Origin: Chloroflexota bacterium
Lineage (GTDB): Bacteria; Chloroflexota; Limnocylindria; Limnocylindrales; CSP1-4
DNA: 6,484 nucleotides
Direction of reading: 5' to 3'
NCBI GenBank assembly: GCA_013695505.1
Contig: JACDAH010000087.1
Span: 1 to 6,484 of the forward strand
The translations under genes and the position numbers were made by a program. The notes beneath the pieces are model-generated. The model was not told the origin of the DNA. It saw nothing but the letters and a program-made list of their open reading frames with translations, and ran no database searches. Positions 1-5,387 of this stretch are shown here, one piece after another (positions within the stretch are counted from its first letter, which is position 1; the number at the start of each line of letters is the position of its first letter).

Positions 1-1
1 G

Positions 2-601
2 GCCCAGCTCGACGGGGAACCGGCGCGGCTCCTGGGCGCGCTCGCCAGCGACGACCCGCGCCTGGGCGAGGCGGCCCTCGACGCGATCTGCGACCCGATG
101 CCTGCCCGCGTCATCCGGGCGCTCCTGCGCGACACGGTGAGCCCGAACATCATCCACGCCGGCCTGAAGTACAACGTGATCCCGGGCGAGGCGATGGTGG
201 AGCTGGACTGTCGGCTGCTGCCGGGCACGACCGAGGAGGACATGCGCGAGACGATCATCGGCCGGCTCGGAGACCTTGCGGCCCATGTCGATGTCGATCT
301 CGTCATCCATGCCCCGCCCGTCGCGGCCCCGGCGGACAGCGAGCTCTACGGCCTGCTGGCTCGAACCGTCGTCGATCACGATCCAGCCGGAATCCCCCTC
401 CCGTTCATGGTTCCGTTTGCAACGGACGCCAAGCACCTGGCCGCCCTCGACGTCCCGGCGTACGGCTTCTCGCCGCTCCGTCTCGACCCGGAGGAGCGGT
501 TCATGGAGCGGTTCCACGGCGTCGACGAGCGAGTCGGTGTCGACGCGCTTCGCTGGGGCCTGCCGGTCCTGTACGACGTCGTCCGCCGCTTCTGCGGCTA
601 A
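2..601 (+). CDS. M20-family zinc metallopeptidase/amidohydrolase, C-terminal part (5' end outside window)
   Basis: Partial gene: 199 residues are visible, the reading frame is open from the window edge, and it ends in TAA. Residues about 49-75 hold the M20 dimerisation-domain signature (GLKYNVIPG, then LDCRLLPG). Residues 141-143 (TDA) and 151-156 (VPAYGF) lead to RFHGVDERV, in which H172 matches the C-terminal zinc ligand of the family. M20 enzymes are usually 380-460 residues, so about half is missing, including the first catalytic-domain segment with the other metal ligands. The family hydrolyses amide bonds of small peptides or N-acyl amino acids (ArgE, DapE, carboxypeptidase G2 and aminoacylase types). 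The subfamily and substrate cannot be told from this half. Nothing in the visible part is broken. It is probably cytoplasmic, but any signal peptide would lie outside the window. A hairpin follows the stop, and the next gene is 209 bases away, so it is probably not co-transcribed tightly with it. Confidence 0.88.
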   Translation, partial: AQLDGEPARLLGALASDDPRLGEAALDAICDPMPARVIRALLRDTVSPNIIHAGLKYNVIPGEAMVELDCRLLPGTTEEDMRETIIGRLGDLAAHVDVDLVIHAPPVAAPADSELYGLLARTVVDHDPAGIPLPFMVPFATDAKHLAALDVPAYGFSPLRLDPEERFMERFHGVDERVGVDALRWGLPVLYDVVRRFCG

Positions 602-608
602 GTCGCTC

Positions 609-626
609 GAGCTCCAGTTCGAGCTC
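609..626 (+). terminator. short GAGCTC hairpin after the peptidase stop
   Basis: GAGCTC at 609-614 and GAGCTC at 621-626 can pair as a 6-bp stem with a 6-base loop, 7 bases after the TAA stop. The unit is repeated as TCGAGCTC at 607-614 and 619-626. No T-tract follows, so this is at best a weak or factor-dependent terminator. It may be only a chance repeat of a palindromic hexamer. Confidence 0.25.
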
Positions 627-798
627 ATCGGCTCACGATCGATCAGGCGGCGCAGCAGGCTGATAAGGCACCCGATCCCGAACGGGCCCGAGAAATGCGG
701 CAGTGCCCATCACCGGCATGGGATCGGCGCCGGATGGCGGGCCGCTCGGTTGCGCCGAGGATGACCTCAGTCCGACGGTGCGGAAACGCCGCCGGCAC
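627..798. other. non-coding stretch upstream of the small gene, with small alternative hairpins
   Basis: I find no convincing gene on either strand here. The stretch holds several short inverted repeats. CTCGG (745-749) can pair with CCGAG (755-759) around a 5-base loop. Overlapping it, GAGG (757-760) can pair with CCTC (765-768) around ATGA, so the two stems exclude each other. CCCAT (706-710) can also pair with ATGGG (718-722). I recognise no riboswitch class, tRNA or clear sigma-70 promoter. It is most likely the promoter and leader of the 60-residue gene. Confidence 0.35.
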
Positions 799-804
799 AG
801 GAGG
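799..804 (+). promoter_or_regulatory. ribosome binding site AGGAGG of the 60-residue gene
   Basis: This is a perfect AGGAGG Shine-Dalgarno, 6 bases before the ATG at 811. It decides the start of the small gene over the in-frame ATG at 703. It is the strongest such site in the window. Confidence 0.75.
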
Positions 805-810
805 AACATC

Positions 811-993
811 ATGGACCGCCAGACGCGCCGCGAGCACTTCGAACGGATCTGCGCGCTCCGCGACGCCTACGGACGTCTCGGGCCGGCTGACACAACGAGC
901 GTGATCACGATCGAACGGGCGATCAGCTGGGCAAGCCGAGTGCTGGCCCGTTCGATCCCGGCGACCGCCGCCGACGTCAAGCCCGCGGGCTGA
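811..993 (+). CDS. small unknown protein, 60 residues
   Basis: I do not recognise this protein. It runs 60 residues from the ATG at 811 to TGA, and the start is fixed by the AGGAGG at 799-804. The N-terminal third is charged (MDRQTRREHFERI), with Arg, Glu and His spread as in an amphipathic helix. The middle (VITIERAISWASRVLARSI) could form a second helix. The tail is Ala/Pro-rich and probably disordered. There is no signal peptide, no membrane segment long enough to span, and no Cys pair or metal site (one Cys). It stands alone on this strand: the peptidase ends 209 bases upstream, and the MarR gene converges from the other side 75 bases downstream. The case for a real gene is the ribosome binding site and the lack of a competing frame. 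The case against is the short length and the absence of a known family. Confidence 0.55.
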   Translation: MDRQTRREHFERICALRDAYGRLGPADTTSVITIERAISWASRVLARSIPATAADVKPAG

Positions 994-1007
994 GACTCCC
1001 GCCGTTC

Positions 1008-1052
1008 CGGTCAGCCGTGCGCGGACAGTGACCGCCGCGGTCGATCACCGCG
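1008..1052. terminator. two tandem hairpins between convergent genes, possible bidirectional terminator
   Basis: The 75-base gap between the small gene and the convergent MarR gene holds two stems. CGGTCA (1008-1013) pairs with TGACCG (1029-1034) across a 15-base loop. CGCGGT (1036-1041) pairs with ACCGCG (1047-1052) across a 5-base loop. Neither strand has a T-tract afterwards, so classic intrinsic termination is not shown. The position between convergent genes is the main support. Confidence 0.35.
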
Positions 1053-1068
1053 ACCTCGTCGCGCTCCC

Positions 1069-1650
1069 CTACTCGGCCCGGTTCTTGATGAGCCGCCCCC
1101 GGCGCGAGATCGCGTGGGTCGCGAGGGCCGCGACGCCCATCGCGATCAACGCCCGCTCCGCGGTGGGCATCGGCCGGATGGCTGACAAGAATTGGTCGGC
1201 CCGGGCCCGATCGACGACCCGGAGCAGGGCCGCCCCGCGCGGCGTCAGCACCAGGGTTCGCTGACGGCGATCCTCCTCCTCGATCCGACGCTCCACCAGC
1301 CGCCGCCGGACGAGCCCGTCGACGAGGCGGCTGGTGGCGGATGGCGACCGATTGATCGCCTCGGCCAGGTCACCGATCGTCATCGTCCCGGAATCGGCGA
1401 GGACGTACAGGGCGGCCAGCTGGGTGAACCCAAGGCGCAGCTCGCCGAGCTGCGAGGCGAAGCCGATCACAAGCTCTCGCCACAGGGCACGGCCCATCGC
1501 CACCCGCTCGGAGATCTGGCGGACGTTCGAAATCCGCGTCCCGGCGGCCAGGACGGTCGCCGACAGGTCCGCCTCGAAGCGGCGGGCGATCGTGCGCGCG
1601 GGCGGTGGCGGACCGACTCGCCGGGCAGGCGGCCGGGATTCGACGGTCAT
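1069..1650 (-). CDS. MarR-family winged-helix transcriptional regulator, divergent from fabD
   Basis: The protein has 193 residues. I chose the ATG at 1650 because GGAG lies 7 bases upstream; the open frame reaches 1707 but would add 19 residues with no better site. Residues 1-30 are a Pro/Arg-rich extension (VGPPPPAR) not typical of the family, which is usually 140-170 residues. The core is about 45-150: a helix with QLGELRLGFTQ, the recognition region TIGDLAEAINRSPSATSRLVDGLV (about 91-114, in two helices), and the wing with EEEDRRQRTLVLTPRG (124-139). The EDRR...LTPRG pattern is diagnostic of MarR. C-terminal helices would form the dimer interface. MarR proteins are dimeric repressors or activators, often released by small ligands, and they bind palindromes of about 16-20 bp. 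It faces fabD-fabF across a short intergenic region with a suitable palindrome. Streptococcal FabT, which controls fab genes, is also a MarR protein, so a lipid-regulator role is a reasonable inference but not proven. Confidence 0.9.
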   Translation of the reverse strand: MTVESRPPARRVGPPPPARTIARRFEADLSATVLAAGTRISNVRQISERVAMGRALWRELVIGFASQLGELRLGFTQLAALYVLADSGTMTIGDLAEAINRSPSATSRLVDGLVRRRLVERRIEEEDRRQRTLVLTPRGAALLRVVDRARADQFLSAIRPMPTAERALIAMGVAALATHAISRRGRLIKNRAE

Positions 1651-1657
1651 GGAGCGG

Positions 1658-1661
1658 CTCC
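1658..1661 (-). promoter_or_regulatory. ribosome binding site GGAG of the MarR gene
   Basis: Read on the minus strand this is GGAG, 7 bases before the ATG at 1650. It supports that start over the longer open frame beginning at 1707. Confidence 0.5.
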
Positions 1662-1676
1662 GGCAATCACGGCCGG

Positions 1677-1682
1677 AGAATA
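1677..1682 (-). promoter_or_regulatory. candidate -10 element (TATTCT) of the MarR gene
   Basis: On the minus strand TATTCT matches four of six positions of TATAAT and would start transcription near 1670, giving a leader of about 20 bases that includes the GGAG site. The expected -35 position (about 1700-1705) has no good match and lies inside the intergenic palindrome at 1698-1715. Confidence 0.3.
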
Positions 1683-1697
1683 GCCCCAACTCCGCCG

Positions 1698-1715
1698 GTG
1701 CGTGCACTGTCGCAC
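1698..1715. promoter_or_regulatory. 18-bp inverted repeat between the MarR gene and fabD, candidate operator
   Basis: GTGCG (1698-1702) and CGCAC (1711-1715) form a 5-bp inverted repeat with an 8-base spacer; GTGCAC (1702-1707) inside it is itself palindromic. The centre is within about 1-2 bases of the midpoint between the two divergent start codons (1650 and 1761). It overlaps the expected -35 position of the MarR promoter and sits upstream of the expected -35 position of the fabD promoter. Size and placement fit a MarR dimer site. Function is inferred. Confidence 0.4.
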
Positions 1716-1747
1716 AGGCCGAGCACCGTACGCGCGGTCCGGGGGGC

Positions 1748-1753
1748 TACCCT
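1748..1753 (+). promoter_or_regulatory. candidate -10 element (TACCCT) of fabD, possibly giving a leaderless mRNA
   Basis: TACCCT fits the TANNNT pattern and ends 7 bases before the ATG at 1761, so transcription would begin at or just before the start codon. No good -35 is visible near 1725-1730. The only Shine-Dalgarno-like bases, GAGGG at 1756-1760, touch the ATG and are too close to work normally. Leaderless starts with this geometry are common in several high-GC phyla. Confidence 0.35.
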
Positions 1754-1760
1754 CCGAGGG

Positions 1761-2729
1761 ATGACCACGCCTGCCTTCGTGTTCCCCGGCCAGGGCTCGC
1801 AGTCGGTCGGCATGGGACAGGCACTCGCGGAGGCATCGCCCGCGGCCGCTGCGGTCTTCGCCGCCGCCGACGCGGCCCTCGGCCACTCGATCAGCCGCCT
1901 CGCGTTCGACGGGCCCGCCGAGGAGCTCGACCGGACGGAGAGCGCCCAGCCGGCTCTGCTCGCGACGTCGATCGCCTACCTTGCCGCCGTCCGCGAGCGC
2001 TGGGCGGCCCTCGGGATCGAGCCGACGACGGTCGCCTGGGCGGCCGGCCACTCGATGGGCCAGTACTCCGCCCTTGTCGCGGCAGAGGTCATCTCGCTCG
2101 AGGACGGCGTGCGCCTCGTCCGGGAGAGAGGGCGGCTCATGCAGGCTTCCGGCGCGGGTCGGGATGGGGCGATGGCCGCGATCCTCGGCCTCGACGACGG
2201 CGCCCTGCCCGCCCTCGTGGAGCGGGCCTCGGCGTACGGCGTGTTCGGGATCGCCAATCGCAACGCTCCGGGCCAGGTCGTCGTGTCCGGCGAGCGAGCC
2301 GCGATCGAGGCCTCCGCCGAGATCGCTCGCGAGCTCGGGGCGCGCAAGGCGATCGCCCTGCCCGTCTCGGTCGCCGCCCATTCGCCACTGATGGCCGAGG
2401 CCGCGGACGGGATGCGCCGCGTTCTGGCCGCGGTCGATTTCCGCGACCCGACGGTGCCGTTGCTCGCCAATGCCGACGCCCACCCGATCACCACCGCCGA
2501 CGGCGCCCGCGCCGAGCTCGTCGAGCACCTGACCGCAGGCGTCGACTGGGTCGCCGCGGTGGAGCGGATGACCGCGAGCGGCGTCACGACGTTCATCGAG
2601 GCCGGGCCGGGCCGCGTCCTCACCGGCTTGATCAAGCGGATCGCCCCCGACGCCCAAACCTTCCCGCTCGACGACTCCACCTCCCCCGATCGTCTCGCCG
2701 TCCCGTTCGCGACCGCCACGACCGCCTGA
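1761..2729 (+). CDS. fabD: malonyl-CoA:ACP transacylase (FabD)
   Basis: The protein has 322 residues, close to the usual 300-320. It transfers the malonyl group from malonyl-CoA to the phosphopantetheine arm of acyl carrier protein, supplying extender units for fatty-acid synthesis in the cytoplasm. Visible family motifs are FPGQGSQ at 8-14, the nucleophile elbow GHSMG with S98, R123 in RERGRLMQ (the carboxylate-binding Arg), ANRNAPGQVVVSG at about 165-177, and the catalytic His in VAAHS (H207). The residue after GHSMG is Gln (GHSMGQYSAL), where GHSLGEYSAL is the common form. The ATG at 1761 is the best start: it begins directly before the conserved FVFPGQGSQ and sits just after a -10-like TACCCT. 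fabF1 starts 28 bases after the stop, so the two form an operon. The final 15 or so residues (SPDRLAVPFATATTA) are an unconserved tail. Confidence 0.96.
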   Translation: MTTPAFVFPGQGSQSVGMGQALAEASPAAAAVFAAADAALGHSISRLAFDGPAEELDRTESAQPALLATSIAYLAAVRERWAALGIEPTTVAWAAGHSMGQYSALVAAEVISLEDGVRLVRERGRLMQASGAGRDGAMAAILGLDDGALPALVERASAYGVFGIANRNAPGQVVVSGERAAIEASAEIARELGARKAIALPVSVAAHSPLMAEAADGMRRVLAAVDFRDPTVPLLANADAHPITTADGARAELVEHLTAGVDWVAAVERMTASGVTTFIEAGPGRVLTGLIKRIAPDAQTFPLDDSTSPDRLAVPFATATTA

Positions 2730-2742
2730 GCTTCGTTTCAGA

Positions 2743-2747
2743 AAGGA
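2743..2747 (+). promoter_or_regulatory. ribosome binding site AAGGA of the first ketosynthase
   Basis: AAGGA lies 10 bases before the GTG at 2758, slightly far but usable. A closer CCGAGG (2752-2757) touches the start codon. Together they support GTG 2758, which also gives the conserved N-terminal strand RRVVVTGLG at residues 8-16. Confidence 0.4.
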
Positions 2748-2757
2748 TCCCCCGAGG

Positions 2758-4032
2758 GTGCGCAAACCTGATTACGACCGCCGCGTCGTCGTCACCGGCC
2801 TGGGCGTCGTCAGCCCGGTCGGCAATGACGTCAAGACCGCCTGGGGCAACCTCGTCCGCGGCCAGTCCGGTCTCCGCGAGATCACGAAGTTTCCCGTCGA
2901 CCGCTACGAGGCCAAGGCCGCCGGCGAGGTCCGCGACTTCAACCCGACCGATTGGATGGATCCCAAAGCCGTCCGGCGGAGCGAGAGCGCGATGTGGTTC
3001 GGCGTCGCGGCCGGCAAGCAGGCTCTCCTGGATTCCGGGTTCGAGATCACCGACGCCAACCGCGAGGAGGTCGGCGTCGTCTTCGGCTCGGGCGCCGGCG
3101 GCCAACAGCTCATGATCGACGCCTGGGTGAACCTTCACGAGAAGGGCCCGCGCAGCGTCCCGCCGACGTTCATCGCCAACGCCCTGGTCGACTCGGCGTC
3201 GGGCATGCTCGCGATCGAGACCGGCGCAATCGGCCACAACGTCTGCATCGTCTCGGCCTGCGCCACCGGGACCCACAGCGTCGCCGAGGCGGCCGAGGCC
3301 ATCCGGCGCGGCGATTGCGTCGCGATCATCTCCGGCTCGACCGAGGCGCCGCTGCTCGAGACGGCACATGCCGGCTTCACGAACATGCGCGGGATGGGCA
3401 TGCCGCGACCCGGCGAGCCGCTCGCGACCGTGTCGCGGCCGTTCGACCTGACGCGCGACGGGTTCGTCCTCGGCGAGGGCGCCGGCGGGCTGTTCCTCGA
3501 GGACCTCGAGCTCGCCAAGGCGCGCGGGGCGAAGATCTACGCGGAGGTCGTCGGATACGGCTCGGCCGCCGACGGCTGGGACATGATCCAACCGATCGCC
3601 GGGGGGACGGGTTCCGCCCGGGCGATGAAGATGGCCCTCGATCGGCGCGGCGTGCCCGCCGACGAGGTTGACCTGATCAACCCCCACGGGACCTCGACCC
3701 CGCTCGGCGACAAGCGCGAAGCCGAGGCGATCTGGACGGTGTTCGGCGATCGAGCGGCCGGGTCGCGCCACTCGCTCGCGATCAGCGGGACCAAGTCGAT
3801 GACGGGCCACATGATGGGCGCGGCCGGCGCATTCGAGGCGTTCGCGACGGTCATGTCGGTTGCCGAGCAGTGCATCCCGCCCACGATCAACTATCGCGAC
3901 CCGGACCCCGAGTGCGACCTGTGGGTGGTGACCGAGCCGACCTCGATGCCGGTCCGCTACGCGCTTTCCAACAACATCGGCCTGGGGGGCCACAACGGAG
4001 CCGTCATTTTCAAGCGTTACGACGGCGATTGA
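2758..4032 (+). CDS. fabF: beta-ketoacyl-ACP synthase II-type (FabF-like) condensing enzyme, first copy, altered gating loops
   Basis: The protein has 424 residues from a GTG start; FabF enzymes are usually 410-425. It would condense an acyl chain with malonyl-ACP, releasing CO2, in fatty-acid elongation. The thiolase-fold active site is complete: C168 in VSACATGT, H310 in NPHGTST, K346 and H351 in GTKSMTGH. The N-terminal signature VVVTGLGVVSPVGND (10-24) and DPDPECDL (381-388) are standard. Two places are unusual. The glycine-rich gate is GLGGHN, with L409 where FabF has Phe (F400 in E. coli). The second gating loop reads ADGWDMIQP (271-279), where the family has DAxHMTxP, so D275 replaces the conserved His. 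Catalysis should be retained, but acyl-chain gating or specificity may differ. It lies 28 bases after fabD in one operon. FabB or a specialised ketosynthase are less likely names. Confidence 0.92.
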   Translation: MRKPDYDRRVVVTGLGVVSPVGNDVKTAWGNLVRGQSGLREITKFPVDRYEAKAAGEVRDFNPTDWMDPKAVRRSESAMWFGVAAGKQALLDSGFEITDANREEVGVVFGSGAGGQQLMIDAWVNLHEKGPRSVPPTFIANALVDSASGMLAIETGAIGHNVCIVSACATGTHSVAEAAEAIRRGDCVAIISGSTEAPLLETAHAGFTNMRGMGMPRPGEPLATVSRPFDLTRDGFVLGEGAGGLFLEDLELAKARGAKIYAEVVGYGSAADGWDMIQPIAGGTGSARAMKMALDRRGVPADEVDLINPHGTSTPLGDKREAEAIWTVFGDRAAGSRHSLAISGTKSMTGHMMGAAGAFEAFATVMSVAEQCIPPTINYRDPDPECDLWVVTEPTSMPVRYALSNNIGLGGHNGAVIFKRYDGD

Positions 4033-4033
4033 G

Positions 4034-4047
4034 GCGACGGCCGTCGC
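4034..4047. promoter_or_regulatory. perfect 14-bp palindrome between the two ketosynthase genes
   Basis: GCGACGGCCGTCGC is its own reverse complement and begins two bases after the fabF1 stop. As RNA it could fold only as a 5-bp stem with a GGCC loop and no T-tract, so terminator function is doubtful. As DNA it sits just upstream of the expected -35 region of the fabF2 promoter, where an operator would fit. Its arms differ from those of the palindrome at 1698-1715. Confidence 0.3.
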
Positions 4048-4071
4048 GGCGCGACGAACGCGGTCACTCCC

Positions 4072-4077
4072 TACAAT
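4072..4077 (+). promoter_or_regulatory. -10 element TACAAT, candidate promoter of the second ketosynthase
   Basis: TACAAT matches five of six positions of the sigma-70 consensus, which is striking in such GC-rich DNA. It would start transcription near 4084, giving a leader of about 23 bases containing GAGGG before the TTG at 4107. No good -35 hexamer is present 16-18 bases upstream. It suggests that fabF2 can be expressed separately from fabD-fabF1. Confidence 0.5.
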
Positions 4078-4096
4078 CGGCCCAATCCTGAGCCCC

Positions 4097-4101
4097 GAGG
4101 G
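4097..4101 (+). promoter_or_regulatory. ribosome binding site GAGGG of the second ketosynthase
   Basis: GAGGG lies 5 bases before the TTG at 4107 and supports that start, which places the conserved VVTGLGAV strand at residues 11-18. No ATG or GTG in the right frame lies between 4032 and 4107. Confidence 0.5.
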
Positions 4102-4106
4102 ACCCC

Positions 4107-5372
4107 TTGCCTGAACTCGATCCATCGCGGCGTGCCGTGGTCACCGGTCTGGGAGCGGTCATGCCGATCGGCAACGACTTCCCGACCTACTGGTCGAACC
4201 TCGTCGGCGGCGTCACCGGCACCCGCCTGATCCAGGGCTTCGACGCGTCTGCCTTCGAGGTCCGGATCGCGGCCGAGGTCCTCGACTTCGACCCGACCCG
4301 ATTCATGGAGGCCAAGATGGCCCGCCGGATGACCCGCTTCATCCACCTCGGGATGGCGGCCGCGAAGGAAGCCGTCGCCGACAGCGGGATCGACTTTGCC
4401 GCGATGAGCCAGGATGAGCGAGATCGGGTCGGGGTCGTGATGAACACCGGCGGCGGCGGGATCGAGGCGATCATCGACGGAACCCATGTCCACGACACCA
4501 AGGGCCCGCGGTTCGTGTCCGCCTTCGCGGTCCCGGCCCTGTCGGGCTCGATGGGCGCCGCGATGCTGTCGATGGAGTGGGGCCTCACCGGCCCGGTGAT
4601 GACCCAGGTGGCCGCCTGCGCCACGTCGGTCATCGCGTTCCACGACGCGCTCCGCCTGATCCGGACCGGCGAGTGCGACGTGGTCCTCACCGGCGGCGCG
4701 GAGGCACCGGTCGTGCCGATGGGAGTCGCTGCCCTCGCCAACATGGGCGCCCTCTCGAAGCGGAACGACTCGCCGGAGACCGCGTCGCGGCCTTTCGACG
4801 GGACGCGCGACGGGTTCGTCCTCGGTGAGGGCGCAGGTCTCGTGGTGATCGAGTCGCTGGCTCATGCCCGCGTGCGCGGCGCGGCCCCGATCGCCGAGGT
4901 CCTCGGCGGCGCGCTGACCGCGGATGCGTTCCACATCAGCGCGCCGGAGCCGACGGGGCGCGGCCAGAGCCGGGCGATGACAAACGCCCTTCGGAACAGC
5001 CAGGTCGCCCCTGATGAGATCGACTACATCGTCGCCCATGGAACATCGACGCCGCTCAACGACGTGACCGAGACGCGGGCGATCAAGGTGGCCTACGGGG
5101 AACACGCGTACAAGGTCGCGATCAGCTCCCCGAAGTCGATGATCGGCCATCTCGTCGGCGCGGCCGGGATCGCGTCGGCGCTCGCGGGGATCGGTGCGAT
5201 CCGCGATCAGGTCATCGCGCCGACGGCGAACCTCCATACCCCCGACCCCGAGTGCGACCTCGACTACGTCCCGCTCACGGCGCGCCGGACCAAGGTCGAC
5301 ACGGTCGCGGTCCACGGCTTCGGCTTCGGCGGCCAGAACGCCGTGGCCATCTTTCGAACGCCGACGGACTGA
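4107..5372 (+). CDS. fabF: beta-ketoacyl-ACP synthase II-type (FabF) condensing enzyme, second copy
   Basis: The protein has 421 residues, starting at TTG 4107 with GAGGG 5 bases upstream. It is a canonical elongating ketosynthase: C171 in VAACATS, H311 in VAHGTST, K343 and H348 in SPKSMIGH, the gating loop ADAFHISAP (272-280) with D273 and H276, and the gate GFGGQN with F407. It would extend acyl-ACP by two carbons using malonyl-ACP. It is clearly a paralogue of the gene before it, sharing TRDGFVLGEGAG and PDPECDL. The DNA is identical over 24 bases (4802-4825 and 3450-3473), but the proteins are well diverged elsewhere, so this is not a recent duplication. The 74-base gap before it holds a TACAAT promoter, so it may be regulated apart from fabD-fabF1. 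It ends 11 bases before the convergent thioesterase gene. Confidence 0.94.
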   Translation: MPELDPSRRAVVTGLGAVMPIGNDFPTYWSNLVGGVTGTRLIQGFDASAFEVRIAAEVLDFDPTRFMEAKMARRMTRFIHLGMAAAKEAVADSGIDFAAMSQDERDRVGVVMNTGGGGIEAIIDGTHVHDTKGPRFVSAFAVPALSGSMGAAMLSMEWGLTGPVMTQVAACATSVIAFHDALRLIRTGECDVVLTGGAEAPVVPMGVAALANMGALSKRNDSPETASRPFDGTRDGFVLGEGAGLVVIESLAHARVRGAAPIAEVLGGALTADAFHISAPEPTGRGQSRAMTNALRNSQVAPDEIDYIVAHGTSTPLNDVTETRAIKVAYGEHAYKVAISSPKSMIGHLVGAAGIASALAGIGAIRDQVIAPTANLHTPDPECDLDYVPLTARRTKVDTVAVHGFGFGGQNAVAIFRTPTD

Positions 5373-5387
5373 CGGGTCCTCGGTCAG
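5369..5387. terminator. hairpin whose arms contain the stop codons of both convergent genes
   Basis: CTGAC (5369-5373) and GTCAG (5383-5387) can form a 5-bp stem with a 9-base loop. The fabF2 TGA (5370-5372) and the thioesterase stop (5384-5386 read on the minus strand) both lie within the arms. There is no T-tract, so termination is only suggested by the convergent layout. Confidence 0.25.

Noticed and set aside
602..810. A riboswitch or structured RNA gene in the gap after the peptidase.
   Set aside because: I could not match any known riboswitch core or tRNA arm pattern. Only short stems of 4-6 bp are visible.
643..837. A minus-strand 64-codon frame in the gap upstream of the small gene.
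   Set aside because: It overlaps the strong Shine-Dalgarno and start of the 60-residue gene, has no recognisable motif, and I saw no good ribosome binding site for it.
1651..1707. A longer MarR protein starting at 1707.
   Set aside because: The start would lie inside the candidate operator, while ATG 1650 has GGAG at 7 bases. The extra 19 residues resemble nothing in the family.
1334..3115. A long open + strand frame (593 codons) covering the MarR gene, fabD and the start of fabF1.
   Set aside because: It is very Arg/Pro/Ser-rich with no recognisable domain, and it runs across three well-supported genes in other frames. This is a usual GC-rich artefact.
2758..5372. The tandem ketosynthases as a ketosynthase/chain-length-factor pair of a type II polyketide or aryl polyene cluster.
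   Set aside because: A chain-length factor lacks the catalytic Cys (often Gln). Both proteins here keep Cys, both His and Lys (C168/H310/K346/H351 and C171/H311/K343/H348), and no other polyketide genes are present.
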